DNA from: Bacteroidota bacterium
GTDB taxonomy: Bacteria > Bacteroidota > Bacteroidia > Flavobacteriales > Flavobacteriaceae
Direction: 5' to 3'
NCBI GenBank assembly: GCA_027592025.1
Contig: JAQCIQ010000013.1
Location: 1-53,867, forward strand
Length of the DNA: 53,867 nt
A program made the translations under genes and the position numbers. Shown here in pieces: positions 1 through 6,699 of the stretch. Under the pieces are notes generated by a model that saw nothing but the letters and a program-made list of their open reading frames with translations, searched no databases and was not told where the DNA came from. The stretch's first letter is position 1; the number at the start of each line of letters is the position of its first letter.

Positions 1-228
1 GAAGAATTATGACGGGATTTCATACTGCTAAATTTTTAATATGTTGATAATATCAAAGGACCCTCCCCACCAAAACCCCCACCCATTTAATTCGACTAGA
101 GGTATCCCCCCTATGTAAGAATTACTAGGGCAATCAAGCGGTCTCACTCCAATCGTTTGCTTTGTTACGTTGGGCTTTTCCAGTCGCTTTAACAAGCTCC
201 GTTCCAAAGACCACTTGAAACCAAAACT

Positions 229-261
229 AAGGGCAGTTATGAAAAATAACAGCCCTTTTTT
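229..261 (+). terminator. intrinsic terminator-like hairpin
   Basis: An AAGGGC/GCCCTT stem is extended, after an A-A mismatch, by GTTAT/ATAAC around a GAAAA loop, and is followed by a run of six T on the plus strand. This is a textbook Rho-independent shape. No gene ending just upstream on the plus strand can be recognised inside the window, so the transcript it would end is unknown. Confidence 0.5.
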
Positions 262-499
262 GCTTTCTACGCTCCCAATCTTCACACGCGCACTCATTGC
301 GTTCGTAAGAGCTACTTAATCCAACATATAGCTTCATTTCGCTTCTCTGCATTCAGCAGTATTGTTGTCTCTCGCTCTATGATTTTTCAGCGGTTGCTCC
401 TATGCCTAGCAGTTGGGGGTTGCTCCATTCCATTGTGCATTATTCTATGGAACGCTTCGCTGTGGTTAATATTTTCCCCAACGAAACGCTCTAAGAACT

Positions 500-640
500 T
501 CACATCACTTCGCTAAAGCTACGTTCTGTTCCCATTCTTAGGCTGCTAGTCATTTGCCGCAACACCGCACCTTGTTCCTCAAAAAATTCCATAAATCCCA
601 TTTTTCTGCGGTACTGCTGGGTGTTAAACCAACCTGCCAT
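500..640 (-). CDS. small ORF, 46 residues, unrecognised
   Basis: An ATG-initiated minus-strand frame of 46 codons ends in TGA. The protein starts MAGWFNTQQYRRKMGFMEFF and is basic and amphipathic, with several aromatic residues. AAGGAAC lies just upstream of the ATG, close enough to serve as a weak ribosome site, and a stop codon is in frame immediately before it. I do not recognise a family. It could be a genuine small gene of a mobile region, or a chance frame within a structured non-coding region. No neighbouring gene gives it context. Confidence 0.25.
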   Translation of the reverse strand: MAGWFNTQQYRRKMGFMEFFEEQGAVLRQMTSSLRMGTERSFSEVM

Positions 641-653
641 GTTCCTTCATAAC

Positions 654-756
654 AGAAAAAAGTGCAGCAAATTTAGAGTGCGTTCCTTACTTCAGTCGTT
701 CATACTTCTCTCCATTCTCGTAAGTCACTACCTCAATTTAGCGCACTTTCTTTTTT
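654..756. repeat. imperfect inverted repeat
   Basis: The left arm at about 654-675 (AAAAAAGTGCAGCAAATTTA) and the right arm at about 733-756 (CAATTTAGCGCACTTTC, then T-rich) are imperfect reverse complements. Inside, AATTTAG is followed once by AGTGCG (about 670-682) and once by its complement CGCACT (about 735-747). It could fold into a long hairpin in RNA or single-stranded DNA. Function unknown. Confidence 0.35.
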
Positions 757-840
757 CTCTTTTTTTGTTTTGGGAAAGAATTTGGATTTGATTCAATAAA
801 TTTGGTATTAACCTTTGCAATTCTAGGAATTTGAAAAGAT

Positions 841-884
841 GCATAAATTGCATAAATGAAGTAATCGTACAATAATCGTACAAA
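841..884. repeat. short tandem repeats next to tRNA-Phe; putative recombinase/attachment repeats
   Basis: Two tandem pairs are visible: GCATAAATT/GCATAAATG (841-858, 9-bp unit) and AATCGTACAAT/AATCGTACAAA (863-884, 11-bp unit). Read on the strand of tRNA-Phe, the second pair is TTTGTACGATTATTGTACG and begins 58 nt past the tRNA 3' end, just beyond the terminator. The same TTTGTACG motif starts 59 nt past tRNA-Leu at the other end of the window. A role as integrase-binding or attachment repeats is inference. Confidence 0.5.
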
Positions 885-891
885 ATAAAAA

Positions 892-934
892 ACAAAAAAT
901 CCGTAACTACTTAATTTAAAGTGTGTTACGGATT
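892..934 (-). terminator. intrinsic terminator of tRNA-Phe
   Basis: On the minus strand a perfect 10-bp stem AATCCGTAAC/GTTACGGATT (arms at 925-934 and 898-907) is followed by a T-rich run. It starts 8 nt after the tRNA-Phe 3' end and fits a dedicated Rho-independent terminator. Confidence 0.8.
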
Positions 935-941
935 AATTTTG

Positions 942-1014
<73 letters not shown>

Positions 1015-1029
1015 TCTTTGAAGCGGCAG

Positions 1030-1061
1030 CAAATATAGTCCGTATTTTAAAATTGCCCAAA
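1030..1061 (-). promoter_or_regulatory. Bacteroidota-type promoter of tRNA-Phe
   Basis: On the minus strand TTTG (1061-1058) is followed after 20 nt by TATATTTG (1037-1030). This matches the Bacteroidota -33 TTTG / -7 TAnnTTTG consensus and its usual spacing. The tRNA 5' end lies 16 nt past the -7 element. Confidence 0.75.
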
Positions 1062-1109
1062 ATAATAATGTTATTTCTAGTTTCGTACTTTTACGACAAA
1101 TAAATCGGG

Positions 1110-1832
1110 ATGAAATTGGTGATCGACATTGGCAATACTAGAGCCAAATATGCTGTTTTTAAAGGAACCGAACTCATCAAGTCTTTTAACTCTTCCCACA
1201 ATGATTTGCTAAATCAATTGGATTCAATTTTACAAGAATATCCATATATCACCTCCAGTATTGTATCGGATGTGACGAACACAGGAAAGAATCTACTGAA
1301 AAACTTGTCTCGGCTTTCCCTTCTTTACCTCAATCACGACACTTCAGTTCCGTTCAAGAATGATTATGCGACGCCAACAACATTGGGCAAAGATCGAATT
1401 GCTTTGGCTGCTGGGGCTGCAACACTATATCCCAAACAAAATGTTCTGGTCGTCGATGCAGGAAGTTGCATTACATATGACCTGATCGATTCCAACAAAA
1501 CTTTTCTAGGTGGAGCGATTAGTCCAGGTATCGCAATGCGGTACAGGGCATTGCGTGAGTTTACAGCTGCCTTGCCTCATTTACAACCCGAAGTATTGAA
1601 AACTCAAATGGGAAAATCAACCACTGAGGCCATTCACCTCGGGGTAATGTCTGGCGTGGTTTCAGAAATAGAAAGTCATATTGAGCAATTTGATCAAGAA
1701 TTTGAAAATTTAACAGTTATTTTAACAGGAGGTGATGCCGAATTTTTGTTTAACCAATTAAAAAGTGGCATATTTGTCCGTCAAAATTTCCTGCTTGAGG
1801 GACTCAATGCCATTTTAGACCACAATACATGA
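1110..1832 (+). CDS. coaX: type III pantothenate kinase
   Basis: Phosphorylates pantothenate with ATP, the first step of coenzyme A synthesis, in the cytoplasm. The 240-residue length is normal for CoaX. Visible motifs are the N-terminal phosphate loop DIGNTRAKY (from Asp6), the substrate-binding GKDRIALAAGA with the expected catalytic Asp95, VVDAGSCITYD (114-124) and GGAISPG (134-140). These separate CoaX from the unrelated CoaA and PanK-II types. The ATG at 1110 puts the DIGNT motif at the extreme N-terminus, as in the family. The stop overlaps the next gene in an ATGA, so the following envelope genes are probably co-transcribed. Divergent from tRNA-Phe. Confidence 0.93.
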   Translation: MKLVIDIGNTRAKYAVFKGTELIKSFNSSHNDLLNQLDSILQEYPYITSSIVSDVTNTGKNLLKNLSRLSLLYLNHDTSVPFKNDYATPTTLGKDRIALAAGAATLYPKQNVLVVDAGSCITYDLIDSNKTFLGGAISPGIAMRYRALREFTAALPHLQPEVLKTQMGKSTTEAIHLGVMSGVVSEIESHIEQFDQEFENLTVILTGGDAEFLFNQLKSGIFVRQNFLLEGLNAILDHNT

Positions 1833-3142
1833 ACTTTAAACATCTTTGCCTCTTTTCGATTTTTGCACTTTTGAGCATTTGTGTCCAAGCCCAATCGACC
1901 ACTGCGTCGCCATATTCGTTCTATGGAATTGGAAGTCTGAAGTTCAAGGGAACCGTGGAAAACCGCAGTATGGGACGCCTGTCCTTTTTGACTGATAGCA
2001 TTCACATTAATTTATCCAATCCTGCAACTTATGCTGGTCACCGATTCTCTGCGCTACAAGATGAAGGTCAGATCATTACCTACACAGTAGGTGGTAGCAG
2101 AAGTACTGCCGACTTGAACAGCTCAAGTTCGACAGAGCAAGCAGCTAATACGAGTTTTGATTATTTGGCAGTGCGCTTTCCGACAGGAAAATTTGGAGTT
2201 GGATTTGGATTAATGCCTTACACCGCTGTAGGTTACAATTTAGAATCCCTCAACGCCAGTAACGAATTGACTGCTCGATATAATGGTGAAGGAGGTTTAA
2301 ATAAAGTCTTTTTAGGACTGGGCTATCGATTTAGCGATGCCCTTCGTTTAGGAGTAGAATTTCAATATAATTTCGGAAACCTCATTAATCAGGGCGTTGT
2401 ATTTGACTATGATAACGACGGAGAATTGCTCCAATATCAAAGCCAAGAGTACAACCGATCCGACTTGAGCGGAACTAGTCTGACTTTAGGTGTTCATTAT
2501 GAAAAAATATTGAATGAAAAACTTAATTTATACGCTGGCGCAACCTATTCTAAAAACTCAAAACTAACGTCTCTAAATCAACGATCTTATTCTACGTTGA
2601 GGATTCTCCAGGCGTCAGGTCAAGGCGTTGTGGTCAATACCATTACAGCAAATTTATCTGATGAAGGGCTGGATCAAACCAAATTAACCCTACCATCGAG
2701 AAGCACCATTGGAGTGGGTATTGGTGCCCCTCAAAAGTGGTTTGTCGGAACAGAAATTGCTTTTTCTCAAACCAGTAAGTTTTCAAATGCTTTCATTTCT
2801 ATTGATAATGTTTCTTACGAAGACGCTACATCGTATAGTTTAGGGGGATATTTTATTCCTAAATTTGACAGCTTCAGGAAATATTATCGCAAGGTCACCT
2901 ATCGCGCTGGAATATATAAGGAAAATACAGGAATGAACATCAATGGTTCAGCCATTGACGAGTTTGGCATGTCTTTTGGTTTAGGGTTACCAGTGAGTCA
3001 ATTTTTCTCTAATGCCAACATCGGTGTAGAATTTGGAAAAAGAGGGACTACGGACAACAATTTGATCGAAGAAAAGTTTGTGAATTTGCAGATTGGATTG
3101 TCATTGAATGATCGATGGTTTGTAAAAAGAAGGTATAATTAA
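1829..3142 (+). CDS. outer-membrane beta-barrel protein, uncharacterised
   Basis: A 437-residue exported protein. Residues 1-22 form a Sec signal peptide ending in VQAQ. The mature part begins with a Ser/Thr-rich stretch and YSFYGIGSLKF, has an SNPATYAG-like segment near residue 65, then alternating aromatic and polar strands with many Gly-x-Gly turns, as in FadL/OmpP1-like barrels (for example KFGVGFGLMPYTAVGYNLE). The start overlaps coaX by four bases (ATGA), indicating translational coupling. The neighbours, a secreted TPR protein and lptC, suggest a role at the outer membrane. Barrel type and ligand cannot be assigned from sequence alone. Confidence 0.75.
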   Translation: MNFKHLCLFSIFALLSICVQAQSTTASPYSFYGIGSLKFKGTVENRSMGRLSFLTDSIHINLSNPATYAGHRFSALQDEGQIITYTVGGSRSTADLNSSSSTEQAANTSFDYLAVRFPTGKFGVGFGLMPYTAVGYNLESLNASNELTARYNGEGGLNKVFLGLGYRFSDALRLGVEFQYNFGNLINQGVVFDYDNDGELLQYQSQEYNRSDLSGTSLTLGVHYEKILNEKLNLYAGATYSKNSKLTSLNQRSYSTLRILQASGQGVVVNTITANLSDEGLDQTKLTLPSRSTIGVGIGAPQKWFVGTEIAFSQTSKFSNAFISIDNVSYEDATSYSLGGYFIPKFDSFRKYYRKVTYRAGIYKENTGMNINGSAIDEFGMSFGLGLPVSQFFSNANIGVEFGKRGTTDNNLIEEKFVNLQIGLSLNDRWFVKRRYN

Positions 3143-3157
3143 TTAAAGTTTAGAATT

Positions 3158-4546
3158 ATGAAATTTTTAGCTACCGTTTTGTTGAGTGTCATGTTGATGC
3201 CAAGTTGTTTTGCTCAACCTCAAGAACCAAACCCAGAAGCCGACAGAAATGACTTGTCAAACTTTGACTCTTATGTGAGATCAAAAAGTTTTGAAGAAGC
3301 CTATCAGCCATGGAAGTCTCTGCGTGAGCGTAATCCCAGATATCACTTGTCGATATATACTTCTGGAGAAAAAATACTAGAGTACAAAATTGACAAATCA
3401 TCTGGTGCCGATAAAAAGGCGTTTTTGGAAGACTTGCTCGGGCTATACGATCAACGCATCGAAACGTTTGAGTCCAAAACTAAAGTTGGAGATATTTTGT
3501 CTAAAAAAGCTCAAGTCATGTATGACTATAAAGATGATTTAGGCTGCTCAGATACTCAGATTTTCACAGCTTTCAATAATGCTTATAACACTGACGCCGC
3601 TACATTTACCAATCCAAAAGCGTTATATACTTTTTTTAAAGTTGTTGTAAGAATGTATGATTCTAACGAAAAATCTGCTGAGGATTTGTTCACTGTTTAT
3701 GATGAAATTTCTGAAAAAATAGAAGACGAAGTAAAGCGTTACACCAAGCTGGTTAATAAATTTGTTCCTCAAGAGGGTGGCGAAGAAGTGGCCTTGAGTT
3801 CTAAAGAAGAAAGAGTTTTGGTTTCTTATAACAGTTATCTTAATGGCTATGAATTGATTTCAGAAGGGATGGACAAAGATTTAGGAGATCGGGCTAATTG
3901 CGAAAATCTCATTCCGCTTTACAACAAAAATTATGAGGCTAATAAAAATGATGGGGTTTGGCTACAAAGAGCCATGAACCGTCTTGGCACAAAAGGTTGT
4001 GAAGACCCCTTGTTCATCAAAATTGTTGAGCAAAAAAATAGTTTGGAGCCAAATGCAGATACTGCCTATTATTTAGGCATATTGAAAGATAAAGAAGGAG
4101 CAAGTTCAGAAGCTTTGGCCTATTACAACCAAGCGGTAGAATTAGAATCTGACGACTATGCTAAAGCCAAGATCTTGTTTAAAGTAGCTACCAATTTCAA
4201 AAGCAAAAGGAGCTACAGTAACGCTAGAATGTATTACCGAAAGGCATTGCAGTTCAACCCTTCGATGGGAAAGGCTTACCTGGCCGTTGCTCAAATGTAT
4301 GCTAGCAGTGCTAAAGACTGTGGAGATGATAACTTCTCCAAACGTGCTGTCTATTGGTTGGCTGCCGATGAGGCTCGAAAGGCAGGTAAGGTAGACTCCA
4401 ATTTGGCCAAAGCAGCCGCTCAGACCGCCGAGAATTACCTCTCTAAAGCACCGCAAACCAGCGAGATTTTTACCTCTGGCCGCGATGGAGAAGTAATCAG
4501 GATTGGTTGTTGGATTAATAGCAGTGTTACTGTTCCCAAATTATAA
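3158..4546 (+). CDS. secreted TPR-repeat protein
   Basis: A 462-residue protein with signal peptide MKFLATVLLSVMLMPSCFAQ. The SCFAQ end could be read as a lipobox-like Cys but fits a Sec peptidase I site better. TPR-like helical repeats are clear at about residues 300-395 (ADTAYYLGILKDKEG, YNQAVELESDDYAKAKILFK, ARMYYRKALQFNPSMGKAYL). It lies 15 nt after the barrel gene, and its stop overlaps the lptC start in TAATG, so the three genes form a unit. It is probably a periplasmic or outer-membrane-associated scaffold; partner proteins are unknown. Codon use resembles its neighbours. Confidence 0.8.
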   Translation: MKFLATVLLSVMLMPSCFAQPQEPNPEADRNDLSNFDSYVRSKSFEEAYQPWKSLRERNPRYHLSIYTSGEKILEYKIDKSSGADKKAFLEDLLGLYDQRIETFESKTKVGDILSKKAQVMYDYKDDLGCSDTQIFTAFNNAYNTDAATFTNPKALYTFFKVVVRMYDSNEKSAEDLFTVYDEISEKIEDEVKRYTKLVNKFVPQEGGEEVALSSKEERVLVSYNSYLNGYELISEGMDKDLGDRANCENLIPLYNKNYEANKNDGVWLQRAMNRLGTKGCEDPLFIKIVEQKNSLEPNADTAYYLGILKDKEGASSEALAYYNQAVELESDDYAKAKILFKVATNFKSKRSYSNARMYYRKALQFNPSMGKAYLAVAQMYASSAKDCGDDNFSKRAVYWLAADEARKAGKVDSNLAKAAAQTAENYLSKAPQTSEIFTSGRDGEVIRIGCWINSSVTVPKL

Positions 4547-5097
4547 TGCTGTCCAATTCCTTTAGAAATTATAAAAGCATCGCAGGGTTATTCCTTGCGA
4601 TGCTTTTTTCTTGTCAAAGCAATTTCAATGAGGTTCAAAAAATTGGAATCAAAAGTGGCGCCCCACTTACCGTTGCTACCAACATAGACACTGAACAAAC
4701 CGAATTAGGAAGATTGACCACCCATTTGGTCAGTCCAATAATGAAAGACTACACCAACCGAGATGTCCCCTTTTTCGAATTTCCAAGTGGCTTGACAATG
4801 GTTTTATACGACGAGCAAAATAATGAAAGTCACATTTTTGCCGAATATGGCATTGCTTATAATACTGCCAATTTGATCGACCTTAGAGGACATGTAATTG
4901 TGGCTACTCACACCAAAGACACTTTGTTTGCCGAACAATTGTACTACGACAGAAGTCTCAGCTGGATTTTTACGGACCTTCCTGTTGTTTTCAGAACAGA
5001 AAATGAAAGAATCACCGGTCAAGGCTTTGATTCCGACAAGGCATTTGAGTATGCAAGAGTATTAAAAGTAACGGGGACCATTGCCATTGAAGAATAA
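4546..5097 (+). CDS. lptC: LPS export protein LptC (lipoprotein form)
   Basis: LptC links the LptBFG transporter to the periplasmic LptA bridge in lipopolysaccharide export. The 183-residue protein has a lipoprotein signal ending LFLAMLFSC (Cys23) and then an LptC/OstA-like beta-jellyroll: FPSGLTMVLYDEQNNESHIFAEYGIAYN, then DLRGHVIV, DTLFAEQLYYD and ITGQGFDSD. These 'ERI-G-GF' strands are characteristic. The ATG at 4546 shares its A with the TAA of the TPR gene, implying coupled translation. Unusually, codons 10-22 contain a strong terminator-like hairpin (see 4573-4609), which may make lptC expression depend on ribosomes moving in from upstream. Confidence 0.85.
   Translation: MLSNSFRNYKSIAGLFLAMLFSCQSNFNEVQKIGIKSGAPLTVATNIDTEQTELGRLTTHLVSPIMKDYTNRDVPFFEFPSGLTMVLYDEQNNESHIFAEYGIAYNTANLIDLRGHVIVATHTKDTLFAEQLYYDRSLSWIFTDLPVVFRTENERITGQGFDSDKAFEYARVLKVTGTIAIEE
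4573..4609 (+). terminator. terminator-like hairpin inside the lptC leader codons
   Basis: A perfect 12-bp inverted repeat AAAAGCATCGCA/TGCGATGCTTTT (4573-4584 and 4596-4607) is extended by G-U, G-C and G-C pairs around a TTATT loop, and the T run reaches 4609. It has the shape of a Rho-independent terminator on the coding strand yet encodes the lptC signal peptide. It may be a read-through or attenuation element controlled by translation. The feature is seen; the regulatory role is inferred. Confidence 0.6.
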
Positions 5098-5122
5098 TAA
5101 GTAATTTTATAAAAAAGTTCCG

Positions 5123-5314
5123 ATGAGACTACTCAAATTTTTTCAATACGCTTATCTAGCCTTTGCAATGCTTTTTGTTTATGATGCCATAGCAAATTGG
5201 ACGGTCAGCAGAACGAGAACCTATTTGTCACTTACTTTTGCAGCACTGGCGATTTTCATGTATTTCTTTCGCAAGAGGTTTAGAGATAAATTTGAAGACA
5301 GAAACAAGCTCTAA
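5123..5314 (+). CDS. small two-helix membrane protein
   Basis: A 63-residue protein with hydrophobic segments at about 8-24 (YAYLAFAMLFVYDAIA) and 36-49 (LSLTFAALAIFMYFF), ending in a basic tail FRKRFRDKFEDRNKL. It lies 25 nt after lptC and 2 nt before the CNNM/CorC gene, so it is probably part of the same transcript. I do not recognise a named family; small proteins of this shape are common in this position in Flavobacteriales. Function unknown. The spacing and coding-like composition support it as real. Confidence 0.7.
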   Translation: MRLLKFFQYAYLAFAMLFVYDAIANWTVSRTRTYLSLTFAALAIFMYFFRKRFRDKFEDRNKL

Positions 5315-5316
5315 AA

Positions 5317-6603
5317 ATGTCCAGCTCTTTCGTTGTTATTGTCATTTCAATCTTGTTTTCTGCCTTTTTTTCCGGAATGGAGATTGCCTTCATTTCTTCC
5401 AATCGTATTCATATTGAAATTGAAAAACGCCAAAGTGGTTGGCTTTCATCAATTCTGGTGAAACTAACCTCTAAGCCTTCAAAATTTATTGCGTCAATGC
5501 TCATAGGCAATAATTTGGCCTTGGTGATTTACGGTTTTGTCATGGGAGATGTTTTGATGAATTGGTTCCAGTCATTTTTACCTGCCGAAAATGCCCTCTT
5601 TTCATATCTTCTTAAGGACGGCGCATTGATCAGTCAAACCGTTTTGTCTACTCTGCTGATTTTGATTACCGCCGAGTTTCTTCCCAAAGTAGTATTTCAA
5701 ATCTATTCCAATCAATTGCTAAAATTCTTTGCGCTCCCTGCCTTCCTATTTTATCAGTTGTTCGGCCCAATTTCGGCTTTTGTGATTTGGATTTCAGATT
5801 TATTTTTAAAGAAAATATTTAAATCTAATGGAGACCAGGTCCAGTTGGCCTTTTCTAAAATTGATTTAGGTCATTACATTAGTGAACAACTCAACGCCTC
5901 CGAAGCCAAAGAAGATATTGATACTGAGATTCAAATTTTTCAGAATGCCTTAGAATTTTCCGACGTCAAATCGAGAGAGGTCATGATTCCACGAACTGAG
6001 TTAATGGCCATTAGCGTCCACGACAGCATTGAAGAACTCACCAACAAATTTGTTGATTCTGGTTTTTCTAAGATTCTAGTATTTAACAATACTGTCGACG
6101 ACATATTAGGTTATGTTCACTCGTTTGATCTCTTCAAAAAACCTGCAAACATTAAATCGATTTTGAAGCCGGTGGAATTTGTTCCAGAAACCATGTTGAT
6201 CAAGGATGTTATGAACGTTTTGACCAAAAAAAGACGGAGTATAGCTGTTGTACTCGACGAATATGGAGGAACTTCAGGCATCATGACTGTTGAGGATATT
6301 GTTGAAGAGTTGTTCGGAGAAATTGAAGATGAACACGACACTACCGATTTGATTGAAGAAAAGTTGTCTGAAAATGAATTCAAATTCTCGGCAAGGCTTG
6401 AAGTCGATTATATCAACGAACAATATGAATTGGGTCTTCCCGAAAATGAAAATTACGAAACTTTAGGTGGAATGATTGTGTATTTCGAAGAAGGAATTCC
6501 AGAGCAAAATAGCCAGGTTTTGATCGATGGTTTTGTGATCAATATTTTAGAAGTTTCCAATACAAAAGTTGATTTGATTACCATCTCTAAGTCTGAAGAC
6601 TGA
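5317..6603 (+). CDS. CNNM/CBS/CorC-HlyC domain membrane protein
   Basis: A 428-residue member of the hemolysin-C/CorC family, thought to act in Mg2+/Co2+ transport or its regulation. Order of domains: a DUF21/CNNM membrane domain (residues 1-165, with FFSGMEIAFISSNRIHIE near the start), a CBS pair at about 205-335 (KSREVMIPRTELMAI; RSIAVVLDEYGGTSGIMTVEDIVEELFGEIEDEHD), and a C-terminal CorC_HlyC domain (about 350-425). Gliding protein GldE belongs to this family, but the usual gldD/ssb neighbours are absent, so I do not use that name. It starts 2 nt after the small membrane gene. Confidence 0.88.
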   Translation: MSSSFVVIVISILFSAFFSGMEIAFISSNRIHIEIEKRQSGWLSSILVKLTSKPSKFIASMLIGNNLALVIYGFVMGDVLMNWFQSFLPAENALFSYLLKDGALISQTVLSTLLILITAEFLPKVVFQIYSNQLLKFFALPAFLFYQLFGPISAFVIWISDLFLKKIFKSNGDQVQLAFSKIDLGHYISEQLNASEAKEDIDTEIQIFQNALEFSDVKSREVMIPRTELMAISVHDSIEELTNKFVDSGFSKILVFNNTVDDILGYVHSFDLFKKPANIKSILKPVEFVPETMLIKDVMNVLTKKRRSIAVVLDEYGGTSGIMTVEDIVEELFGEIEDEHDTTDLIEEKLSENEFKFSARLEVDYINEQYELGLPENENYETLGGMIVYFEEGIPEQNSQVLIDGFVINILEVSNTKVDLITISKSED

Positions 6604-6629
6604 AAAATCGCTACTGACGTCTAAACTTA

Positions 6630-6637
6630 TACCTTTG
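6630..6637 (+). promoter_or_regulatory. possible -7 element upstream of the PpiD gene
   Basis: TACCTTTG matches TAnnTTTG in the 96-nt gap between the CorC-type gene and the foldase gene. No convincing -33 TTTG is seen. A second, weaker candidate, TACATTCG, lies nearer the gene (about 6668-6675) with TTTC 19 nt upstream of it. Confidence 0.25.
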
Positions 6638-6699
6638 AGCACTTTCATAATTAAGAAGAAAATACTACATTCGTGCCCACTATTTAAGATACTCTAAAA

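Larger units (their letters stand above)
1..862. other. gene-poor region beside tRNA-Phe (possible island edge)
   Basis: No reading frame here looks like a conserved protein. The stretch lies on the 3' side of the minus-strand tRNA-Phe, where integrative elements commonly insert. It contains an intrinsic-terminator-like hairpin (229-261), one small ORF (500-640, minus), an imperfect inverted repeat (654-756) and short tandem repeats next to the tRNA terminator (841-884). The minus strand has recurrent AGCGAAG-like words, for example near 350, 470 and 515. It differs in texture from the dense core genes that follow. Reading it as remnant island or non-coding RNA sequence is inference. Confidence 0.4.

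Noticed and set aside
28-297. 89-residue minus-strand ORF in the gene-poor region
   Set aside because: It contains the strong hairpin at 229-261 and its product has no recognisable domain or signal; the codon pattern looks non-coding.
5317-6603. Naming the CNNM/CBS/CorC gene gldE
   Set aside because: The family is right but the gldD/ssb context is missing, and paralogues are common in gliding and non-gliding Bacteroidota.
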